Assembly (NCBI RefSeq): GCF_022234545.1
Contig: NZ_JAIEUI010000024.1
Coordinates: forward strand, 1-64,000
Length of the DNA stretch: 64,000 nucleotides
Direction: 5' to 3'
Origin: Paenibacillus piscarius
GTDB lineage: Bacteria; Bacillota; Bacilli; Paenibacillales; Paenibacillaceae
This document shows positions 34,445 to 41,417 of the stretch, piece by piece (position 1 is the stretch's first letter; every line of letters begins with the position of its first letter). The position numbers and the translations under genes were made by a program. Below the pieces are notes generated by a model. It worked only from the letters and a program-made list of their open reading frames with translations. It was not told where the DNA came from and ran no database searches.

Positions 34445-34555
34445 GAAAGTAGTTATTCATATTTTCGTGATATTTTCTCAAAATTACAGCTTGTTATGTT
34501 AGTTTAATTATCATTAAGTTTCCCACATTATACTGATCCGAGAGGAGTCGGGCTC

Positions 34556-36019
34556 ATGTCCAAACTAGATCCTTTGCCTGGACTCGCTCCCTATCCCCTG
34601 CAGCATTTCTATGATGAGATGTATGCGGATGAGCGGAGTGTCCGGCCTCACTACAAGCATGTGAACCGCATGTTTACCGGGATGAGCACCGAAGAGCTGC
34701 AGAGCAAGCAGAAGCTGATGCAGCGCCGGATGATGGAGGAGGGAATCACCTTCACGCTGTACAATCCGGCACAGGATCAGCCGATGGAGCGGACCATTCC
34801 CTTCGATATGATTCCGCGCATTATCCCGAAGGGGGAATGGGAACGGCTGGAGGCGGGAATTGTCCAGCGCATTACCGCACTGAACCTGTTCATCCATGAT
34901 ATCTACCATGAGCAGTATATTGTGAAGGACGGGATCGTGCCGCGGCGGATGATTCTCTCCAACTGTTATTTCCGGCCGGAGATGAGCGGTCTGCGTGTTC
35001 CCGGCGGGGCGTACATCACCACTTCAGGCATTGACCTGATCCGGCATCACGACGGGGAATATTATGTGCTGGAGGACAATCTGCGCACACCCTCAGGCTT
35101 CTCTTATCTGTTCAAGGGCAGATCGCTGATGAACCAGCTGTTTCCTGAAATGTCGTTTGCCCGTTCGATCCGCGATGTGGATCATAGCCTCAACCGTTTC
35201 CTGTCTGTCCTGCGCAGCCTGTCTCCGTCCCGGGTGAAGGACCCGGTCATCGCACTGCTGACTCCGGGTGAATACAACTCGGCTTATTATGAACATGCTT
35301 TTCTGGCACAGCAGATGGGCATTCATCTCGTGGAGGGACGCGATCTGGTGGCCCAGGACCACAAAATCTACCTGAAGGAGATGCACGGACTGCGCCGGGT
35401 CGATGTGCTGTACCGCAGGCTGGATGATGACTTTATTGATCCGCTGGCTTTTCAGCCCAGCTCGCTGCTTGGCGTGGCCGGCCTGATGAATGCCTACCGG
35501 GCAGGCAATATCGCTATTGCTAACGCGCCCGGAACCGGGGTAGCCGATGACAAAGCGATGTATGTGTATGTTCCTGATATGATCCGCTATTATCTGAATG
35601 AAGAGCCGATTCTCGGCAATGTGCCGACCTACCTGCTCTCCCGTCCTCAGGAGCGCCAGTATGTGCTGGATCATCTTAGTGAGATGGTGGTGAAGGAGAC
35701 CTCGCTCTCCGGAGGGTACGGGATGCTGATCGGCTGTGAGGCTACGAAGGAGGAGTTAGCCGATTTCCGGCTCAAAATCCTGACGGAACCGGAGCGCTAT
35801 ATCGCTCAGCCGATTATGTCGCTGTCCCGTGCCCCGGTGCTGTCGGGAGAGCAGATGGTTCCCCGGCATATTGATCTCCGGGCGTTCGTGCTGATGGGAG
35901 CCGACCGTAAGCCGCATGTCATTCCCGGCGGGCTGACCCGGGTGGCTATGCAGGAGGGGTCATTGGTTGTGAACTCCTCCCAGGGAGGCGGAGTGAAGGA
36001 CACCTGGGTAATGGCCTGA
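34556..36019 (+). CDS. circularly permuted ATP-grasp protein (DUF404-type)
   Basis: A 487-residue protein of the circularly permuted ATP-grasp family. Characteristic segments: HFYDEMYADERSVRPHYKHV at the start, TTSGIDLIRHHDGEYYVLED (permuted metal/ATP-binding block), VDVLYRRLDDDFIDPLAF, and VVKETSLSGGYGMLIG. ATP-grasp enzymes ligate carboxylates to amines; Aravind and colleagues proposed that this family, with alpha-E and transglutaminase partners, makes or attaches small peptides. Substrate unknown. GAGAGGAG 8 bases before the ATG. Followed by its two usual partners. Confidence 0.9.
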   Translation: MSKLDPLPGLAPYPLQHFYDEMYADERSVRPHYKHVNRMFTGMSTEELQSKQKLMQRRMMEEGITFTLYNPAQDQPMERTIPFDMIPRIIPKGEWERLEAGIVQRITALNLFIHDIYHEQYIVKDGIVPRRMILSNCYFRPEMSGLRVPGGAYITTSGIDLIRHHDGEYYVLEDNLRTPSGFSYLFKGRSLMNQLFPEMSFARSIRDVDHSLNRFLSVLRSLSPSRVKDPVIALLTPGEYNSAYYEHAFLAQQMGIHLVEGRDLVAQDHKIYLKEMHGLRRVDVLYRRLDDDFIDPLAFQPSSLLGVAGLMNAYRAGNIAIANAPGTGVADDKAMYVYVPDMIRYYLNEEPILGNVPTYLLSRPQERQYVLDHLSEMVVKETSLSGGYGMLIGCEATKEELADFRLKILTEPERYIAQPIMSLSRAPVLSGEQMVPRHIDLRAFVLMGADRKPHVIPGGLTRVAMQEGSLVVNSSQGGGVKDTWVMA

Positions 36020-36058
36020 TAACTGATGAGCAGTAGACTAACCGAAGAGAGGGTGGGG

Positions 36059-37015
36059 ATGATGCTGAACCGCAATGCAGAGGCTTTGTTCTGGATCGGC
36101 CGTTATATGGAGCGGGCTGAGAATCACGCCCGGCTGATTGATGTACATTATCATATCCAGCAGGAGGAGGACTATCAGGCAGAGGGGCACAAGTGGTCGC
36201 GGCTGATCGATGCGCTGGGTGTCCGTGAGGTGTATCTGCGGCAATTCGAGAGCTTCAGCGAAGAGGATGTTCTGGCCTTCATCACGCTGGATCTTGGCAA
36301 TGCAAATTCATTGTTCTCCTGCGTGCACCACGCGAGGAATAATCTGCGCACCCTGCGGCAGCATCTGCCCAGCGAGCTGTGGGATATTGTGAATGCCTTC
36401 AACCTGTGGCTCGGAGCGCAGTCGGTTGCCGATATCATGAGCGGGCCCCATCAGTTCTATCAGCAGATCAAGGAGCGGACGGCCATGTTCCTCGGCGCTG
36501 AACAATCGGTCATGCTGCGCGGCAACGAATGGCGGTTCATCGAGAGCGGGCGCTTCCTGGAACGGGCGGAGAATACGACACGGATTCTGCAGGCAGTTAC
36601 CGTATCCTCCAGGCTGAAGGATATCTCTTCTATCTATACACAGCTTCAGGCCGTACTGAAGTCGGTGAGCGGCTACCAGGCCTTCCGCCGGTATTATGCT
36701 GATGATATGTCGCCGGAATGCATACTGGAATTTCTGATTGCGAATCCTTACTTTCCCCGTTCGATCCGGTTCTCGTTCCATAAGCTGGAGGAGCATCTGG
36801 CAAGGCTTGAGCTGGACAATACCGAGAAGGGCTCCGGGCATGAGAAGGTCATCCGTCAGGCAGGCAAGCTGAAGGCTGAGCTTGATTACATGGAGAAGGA
36901 AGAGATGTCCGGCGAGCGGGTGGAGGATGTGCTGGAGGCCCTGATGGTATCGTGCCAGCGGCTGGGGCAGACGATGGACGGTGCTTTTTTTCGCCGCGAG
37001 GGAGTGTCCGTATGA
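36059..37015 (+). CDS. alpha-E domain protein (DUF403)
   Basis: About 318 residues, all helical. The N-terminus LNRNAEALFWIGRYMERAEN is the family signature, with ENTTRILQAV repeated later. Members always accompany the permuted ATP-grasp gene; their own activity is unknown. The ATG at 36059 (or 36062) has GAGAGGG upstream; an ATG at 36026 has no clear site. Its stop overlaps the next start as ATGA. Confidence 0.9.
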   Translation: MMLNRNAEALFWIGRYMERAENHARLIDVHYHIQQEEDYQAEGHKWSRLIDALGVREVYLRQFESFSEEDVLAFITLDLGNANSLFSCVHHARNNLRTLRQHLPSELWDIVNAFNLWLGAQSVADIMSGPHQFYQQIKERTAMFLGAEQSVMLRGNEWRFIESGRFLERAENTTRILQAVTVSSRLKDISSIYTQLQAVLKSVSGYQAFRRYYADDMSPECILEFLIANPYFPRSIRFSFHKLEEHLARLELDNTEKGSGHEKVIRQAGKLKAELDYMEKEEMSGERVEDVLEALMVSCQRLGQTMDGAFFRREGVSV

Positions 37016-37878
37016 AAATACAGATCAACCACACCACCACCTACAGCTACGCAGAGCCGGTGACGGACAGTGTCAATGAGATTCGGCTGACGCCGCGCAC
37101 CAATTACCGGCAGTCCTGCTACCATCATGAAGTCGAAGTGCATCCGCCGGCCAATCTGCTGACCTATGAGGATTTCTTCGGCAACCGGGTCCATGCCTTC
37201 TCTGTGAACAAGCCGCATACGGAGATGACGATCCACACTAAGGCTACCGTAGTGACGCTGGACAAAGCGCAGGGCTCCGGCCTGCCGCATCTTCCCCTGG
37301 CGGAGCAGGTCAAGCTGCTGAATGACGAGCAGTTCCAGAACCGGTATATCGAATTTCTGCTTGCGACAAGGTATACCGAGGTTACGCCGGAGCTGGTGGA
37401 GTTTGCGTCGCAGCATCCTTTTGAGGAAGCGGAGGATATGTATGAATGGACCCGAAGGCTGTCTTCCACTATCTATGAGCAGTTCACGTATGATCCCGAA
37501 GCGACCAGCGTCAACACCACTGTCAAAAAAGCACTGAAGCTCAAACGCGGAGTCTGCCAGGATTATGCGCACCTGATGATCGCCGTCTGCCGCAGTGTCG
37601 GCCTGCCGTCACGGTATGTGAGCGGGTATCATTTTGTCGGCGATCTGCAAGGAGGGAACGCAGACTTTGAACAGGCCTCCCATGCCTGGGTAGAGACCCA
37701 TGTTCCGGGAACGGGCTGGCTGGGCTTCGACCCCACCAACAATGCGGAAGTAAACTGGCGTTATATCAAGCTGGGCCATGGGCGGGATTACAAGGATATC
37801 GTACCGGTCAAAGGCGTCTACCGTGGAGGAGCAAGTACACTAACGGTTAAAGTAGATGTGCGGCAGCTGGAGAACTAG
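37012..37878 (+). CDS. transglutaminase-like cysteine protease/peptidase
   Basis: About 288 residues. N-terminal beta-domain of bacterial transglutaminase-likes (INHTTTYSYAEPVTDSVNEI) and a papain-like core with catalytic Cys in KRGVCQDYAHLMIAVCRSV, His in ASHAWVETHVPGTGW and Asp in GFDPTNN. Cytoplasmic (no signal). Completes the ATP-grasp / alpha-E / transglutaminase trio; in such systems it may cleave or transfer the peptide made by the ATP-grasp enzyme (inference). Translationally coupled to the alpha-E gene. Confidence 0.9.
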   Translation: MKIQINHTTTYSYAEPVTDSVNEIRLTPRTNYRQSCYHHEVEVHPPANLLTYEDFFGNRVHAFSVNKPHTEMTIHTKATVVTLDKAQGSGLPHLPLAEQVKLLNDEQFQNRYIEFLLATRYTEVTPELVEFASQHPFEEAEDMYEWTRRLSSTIYEQFTYDPEATSVNTTVKKALKLKRGVCQDYAHLMIAVCRSVGLPSRYVSGYHFVGDLQGGNADFEQASHAWVETHVPGTGWLGFDPTNNAEVNWRYIKLGHGRDYKDIVPVKGVYRGGASTLTVKVDVRQLEN

Positions 37879-37882
37879 ACGG

Positions 37883-37920
37883 GCCCTGTGCAACTTGCAC
37901 AGGGCTTGTGCAATTTTTTG
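37883..37920 (+). terminator. terminator of the ATP-grasp operon
   Basis: GCCCTGTGCAA-C-TTGCACAGGGC (11-bp arms, tight loop) and after TTGTGCAA a run of six T. The TTGTGCAA copy repeats half of the stem. Confidence 0.8.
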
Positions 37921-38011
37921 CATGGGATGATTATAAAGCGCCATCAATTGGGTAATCTTGAAACAGAGCCATTACCAGCGGAAATGGTATTCATGGAAGG
38001 AGAGTGTACGG

Positions 38012-38821
38012 ATGAGCCCAAATATAGCAAAACAACAGCGTTTTCAAGGGAAAACAGCCATTATTACAGGTGCGGGCTCGGGAATCGGCAGAGCGGCAGC
38101 GATTCAGTTCGCGCGTGAAGGAGCCAATGTTGCCTTATTTGATCTGGTGAATGAACGTACCTCGATCCTGGAGCAGAAGCTGAACAAGCTGCGCAAGGAC
38201 TGCGCACTCGCGATTGATGTGGATACTTCGGATGCCGGCCGGATGGAGGAAGCGGTGCGGAGGACGGTGGAGCATTTCGGGGGCCTCGACATTGTGTTCG
38301 CCAATGCGGGCATTAACGGCGTAGTCGGGCCCATTGAGGAGCTGAGTGTGGACGATTGGGAGAAGACACTGTCAGTCAATCTGACCGGAACCTTCCTGAC
38401 GCTGAAATACAGCATTCCCCACCTGAAGGAGAAGGGGCGGGGCAGTATTATTATCACCAGCTCGATCAACGGCAACAGCAGATTCACCAGCTTCGGCTGG
38501 TCGCCATACAGCACCACTAAGGCCGGACAGGTAGCCTTCGCGAAGATGGCTGCGCTGGAGCTGGCCAAGTTCAAAATCCGCGTCAACGTCATTTGTCCGG
38601 GTGCCATCGCAACGAACATTGATGAGAGCACCGAGTTTAATGATGAAGTGGAATCCATTGTCATCCCGATTGAATTCCCGCAGGGGGCGCAGCCGCTGGC
38701 AGACGGACCGGGTAAACCGGAGAATGTCGCCGATCTGGTAGCTTTCCTGGCCTCGGAGGAATCCAGCCACATTACGGGAGCGCAGATTGTCATTGACGGT
38801 GCGGAGTCGCTGCTGTCCTGA
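38012..38821 (+). CDS. SDR-family oxidoreductase
   Basis: About 269 residues, classical short-chain dehydrogenase. Cofactor loop ITGAGSGIGRAAAIQFA, NAG (ANAGING), catalytic Ser in ITSSINGN and YSTTK. Asp after strand 2 (LFDLVN) suggests NAD preference. An insert near residue 195 (FNDEVESIVIPIEFPQGAQP) is longer than in FabG. ATG at 38012 with AAGGAGAG about 8 bases upstream. Substrate unknown; single-gene unit ended at 38915. Confidence 0.88.
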   Translation: MSPNIAKQQRFQGKTAIITGAGSGIGRAAAIQFAREGANVALFDLVNERTSILEQKLNKLRKDCALAIDVDTSDAGRMEEAVRRTVEHFGGLDIVFANAGINGVVGPIEELSVDDWEKTLSVNLTGTFLTLKYSIPHLKEKGRGSIIITSSINGNSRFTSFGWSPYSTTKAGQVAFAKMAALELAKFKIRVNVICPGAIATNIDESTEFNDEVESIVIPIEFPQGAQPLADGPGKPENVADLVAFLASEESSHITGAQIVIDGAESLLS

Positions 38822-38868
38822 TCAATTTCGTAGTGAAATCTATATTCTGATATCGCTGTGTACACAGG

Positions 38869-38915
38869 CAGTCTTGTTTCGGAAACCGTAGGGTTTCTGG
38901 ACAAGGCTGTTTTTT
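38869..38915 (+). terminator. terminator of the SDR gene
   Basis: CAGTCTTGT...ACAAGGCTG outer arms with inner GGAAACC-GTA-GGGTTTC pairing, followed by six T. Confidence 0.8.
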
Positions 38916-38963
38916 GGTGGGATTGAGTGGTGAAGGATTTCTACTGATAATCTAATTAGATAC

Positions 38964-38992
38964 TTGTAAAATAACAAACGGAATGATATTAT
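38964..38992 (+). promoter_or_regulatory. promoter of the DUF2087 gene
   Basis: TTGTAA (38964-38969), 17-bp spacer, TATTAT (38987-38992), 38 bases before the ATG at 39030. Confidence 0.65.
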
Positions 38993-39029
38993 GTCTATGT
39001 ATTAATAAACGTTGAGTGTGGTGATCTAG

Positions 39030-39815
39030 ATGGAAGCGAAAGGGGCCATAAGCATCTCGGAGAAATTCTGGAATGCTTCGCTGGAGGAATTGAAGCAGGG
39101 TTATAGTTGTGAAGCAGAGGGTACGCTGGCCGTGTTCCATTGTCTTGTCTGCGGGGAGCAGTTCGAGAAGGGCATGATCTATAAGGATGGAGACCGGTTC
39201 TATGAGGCGGAGAGATTCGCCGCTATGCATGTTGACCGCAGCCACGGGGGAATGTTCAACTGGCTGCTTACGCTGGATAAGAAGCTGACCGGACTGACTG
39301 ATCTGCAAAAAGGGCTGCTCCGGGCGTTCCGCGATAACCTGACCGACGCTGAAGCTGCCAAGGAGCTGGGCATCGGCAGTACCTCCACGGTACGTAATCA
39401 CCGGTTCACGCTGCGCGAGAAGGTGAAGCAGGCGAAGCTGTTCCTGTCTATCATGGAGCTGGCGGAGGAGAAGCCGGGAGCTTCCTCGCCGCTGGTCAGT
39501 ATACCGCGCACCGCCGTGATGGTGGATGAACGGTTTGCTATTACCGAGGAAGAGAATGACGACATTCTGCGCGCTTATTTCAAGCAGGGGCTTGACGGTC
39601 CGCTGGCGGAATTCCCCAAGAAGCAGAAGCGTAAGGCGGCGATTCTCCGCCATCTGATTCAGCGGTTTGAGCCGGGGCGCACCTACAGCGAGAAAGAGAT
39701 TAATGCGGTGCTGGAAGCAGCTTATCCCGATTACGTGACGCTCCGGCGTTATCTGATCGATTACGGGCTGCTGGACCGCAAGGAAGACGGGAGCAGTTAC
39801 TGGGTGAGATTATAA
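39030..39815 (+). CDS. DUF2087 domain protein with HTH, likely transcription regulator
   Basis: A 261-residue protein. An N-terminal small domain has a single CLVC pair (residues about 31-34), followed by a LuxR/sigma-4-like helix-turn-helix (GLLRAFRDNLTDAEAAKELGIGSTSTVRNH). The C-terminal DUF2087 module is LAEFPKKQKRKAAILRHLIQRF...YTEKEIN-like (here TYSEKEINAVLEAAYPDYVTLRRYLIDYGLL). DUF2087 is found with winged-helix and ArsR regulators. Target unknown. Own promoter at 38964. Confidence 0.82.
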   Translation: MEAKGAISISEKFWNASLEELKQGYSCEAEGTLAVFHCLVCGEQFEKGMIYKDGDRFYEAERFAAMHVDRSHGGMFNWLLTLDKKLTGLTDLQKGLLRAFRDNLTDAEAAKELGIGSTSTVRNHRFTLREKVKQAKLFLSIMELAEEKPGASSPLVSIPRTAVMVDERFAITEEENDDILRAYFKQGLDGPLAEFPKKQKRKAAILRHLIQRFEPGRTYSEKEINAVLEAAYPDYVTLRRYLIDYGLLDRKEDGSSYWVRL

Positions 39816-39848
39816 CGGGGGCGGGTTTGGCTGGAGTGAGGAGACCCC

Positions 39849-40271
39849 GTGACGAAGCAAGAGAGACAAGTGATGAAGGAGAGAGCAGAAATGATGGATA
39901 AAGCCAAACGCAAAGAGCTGGGCTACAATTATGCGCACACGCACAGGCCGATGGGGGTCTACCGGATTTTGAATACAGGAAATGATAAATCGTATGTCGG
40001 CAGCAGCCTGAACCTGGACGGGGTCTGGAACAAGCACAAATTCATGCTCGGCATTAAGAGCCATGATAACAAGGAGCTGCAGGCGGACTGGAATGAATAC
40101 GGCGAAGCCAGCTTTACGTTTGAGATTCTGGAGAGTATCAAGCCGGAAGAGGATTTTGTCGCCGATGTGCAGGACCTGAAGAAATACCGCGATAGGCTGC
40201 CGGAGCTGGAAGAGAAGTGGATGGAGAAGCTGGCTCCTTACGGGGAGCGGGGATACCATAAGCAGAAATAG
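39849..40271 (+). CDS. GIY-YIG nuclease family protein
   Basis: Up to 140 residues. The GIY-YIG core appears as GVYRILNTGNDKSYVGSS, with a following helix NKHKFMLGIKSHDNKELQAD and the acidic EILE strand that could hold the metal-binding Glu. The GTG at 39849 has GAGGAGA upstream; an internal ATG at 39891 has AAGGAG 9 bases upstream and gives a shorter 126-residue product that keeps the whole domain. Relatives range from repair nucleases to homing enzymes; no role can be assigned. Confidence 0.75.
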   Translation: MTKQERQVMKERAEMMDKAKRKELGYNYAHTHRPMGVYRILNTGNDKSYVGSSLNLDGVWNKHKFMLGIKSHDNKELQADWNEYGEASFTFEILESIKPEEDFVADVQDLKKYRDRLPELEEKWMEKLAPYGERGYHKQK

Positions 40272-40409
40272 GAGAGAAAGCCCGTAACCGCTGACTAAGC
40301 AAGGAATGTATTATGCCGTATCCTGTGCTAGAATAAGGGCATCACTTTAATGGCTGTGTATTACAATTAGAGTCAAGGGCACCAGCTGTTGAGAAAAGGG
40401 GCGGAGAGA

Positions 40410-40811
40410 ATGGCTGTACTATCCTGGCTTGCAGAACAGCGGATTCAGGAGGCGATGCGCAGTGGGGAGTTCGAGAATCTGCCGGGCCACGGCAAGCCGC
40501 TGGAGCTGGAGGATCTCTCCGGCGTTCCCGAAGAGCTGCGGATGTCCTACAAGATCATGAAGAATGCGGGCTTGCTGCCGGAGGAAGTTACGCTGCGCGC
40601 GGAGTGTGTGACGCTCGAAGAAATGCTGCTGGCGTGCCACAACAGTGGCATCGGAAACAACGGTGAACGGCGCAAAGAGCTGGAAGGACAGCTGTCGCTG
40701 AAGCGTCTCCGCCTGCAGATGCTGCTTCAGGAGCGAGGTCTGGAGAGCAGCGCGGCCTATCCGGATTATAGCGATAAGTTGCGGGCACGGCTGACAGGTG
40801 CGGAGGAGTAG
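40410..40811 (+). CDS. DUF1992 (DnaJ-associated-type) protein
   Basis: About 133 residues. The family signature ERRIQEAMRSGEFENLPGHGKPLELED (here QRIQEAMRSGEF then NLPGHGKPLE) is clear, followed by MSYKIMKNAGLLPEEV. DUF1992 occurs alone or fused to J-domains; function unknown. The ATG at 40410 has AAGGGG 8 bases upstream. Cytoplasmic, helical and basic/acidic mixed. Confidence 0.85.
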   Translation: MAVLSWLAEQRIQEAMRSGEFENLPGHGKPLELEDLSGVPEELRMSYKIMKNAGLLPEEVTLRAECVTLEEMLLACHNSGIGNNGERRKELEGQLSLKRLRLQMLLQERGLESSAAYPDYSDKLRARLTGAEE

Positions 40812-40920
40812 GGGGTCCGGCAAGTGTAGTAGGGCAGAAGTATATTGAAGTACATTAGGGTAGAAGTTTATTAGAATAGAAATTTACGAGCATAGTGAAG
40901 CAGTAAAGTATATTAGAGAC

Positions 40921-40945
40921 CTCCCGTCTGCGGACTGGGGGTTTT
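40921..40945 (+). terminator. candidate terminator after the DUF1992 gene
   Basis: CTCCCGTC-TGCG-GACTGGGGG (one bulge) followed by TTTTCGTG, 110 bases after the stop. The stretch between contains a degenerate AT-rich duplication (AGGGCAGAAGTATATT / AGGGTAGAAGTTTATT). Confidence 0.55.
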
Positions 40946-40966
40946 CGTGTGGGGACGGTCGGAGTA

Positions 40967-41133
40967 AGGGATAAATCCCTCTGGTACGGCAGCCAGCAGG
41001 GCGGGTGCGTTAATCTGAGGGATAAATCCCATAGAAATGGACAGAGATAGGCGGATTGCCGATATCAAGGGGATTTATCCTTCAGAATTGGCCAGAAATG
41101 TGTGAAGCGCAGAGACGGGAGGGATAATTCCCT
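40967..41133. repeat. array of four short inverted repeats with about 51-bp period
   Basis: AGGGATAAATCCCT (40967), GGGATAAATCCC (41019), GGGGATTTATCC (41069, opposite orientation) and GGGATAATTCCC (41121) start 51, 50 and 52 bases apart. Sequence after units 2 and 3 is also related (AGAAATGGACAGAGAT / AGAATTGGCCAGAAAT). No gene was found in 40812-41417. The rest of that gap (41134-41417) shows nothing clear. Confidence 0.6.
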
Positions 41134-41417
41134 TTGGGGGGCCGCTGGCTCCGGTTCAAAGAAGTGCCGGATAGTACTTGAAATATGCTGACGCAGCAAA
41201 GGGATCGTATAAAGTGCTCCAGAAGGGATAGCAGCAGTGCTCCTGATTTCTGCAGAAGGAAGAACGGCGTACGGGAATACGGGGAAGGGTCACAGAAGAT
41301 CCCACATGTAATGAAAGAAACTGTTTAACTTATCGAAGGAGCCATTCGGCTTGATATCCCGCACACTTTCGCCCATGATAATGTAATAGAACTACTACTT
41401 GATGATGGAGAGATCAA

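Noticed and set aside
40967..41133. CRISPR array
   Set aside because: Repeat units are only 12-14 bases, degenerate and in both orientations; no cas genes in the window.
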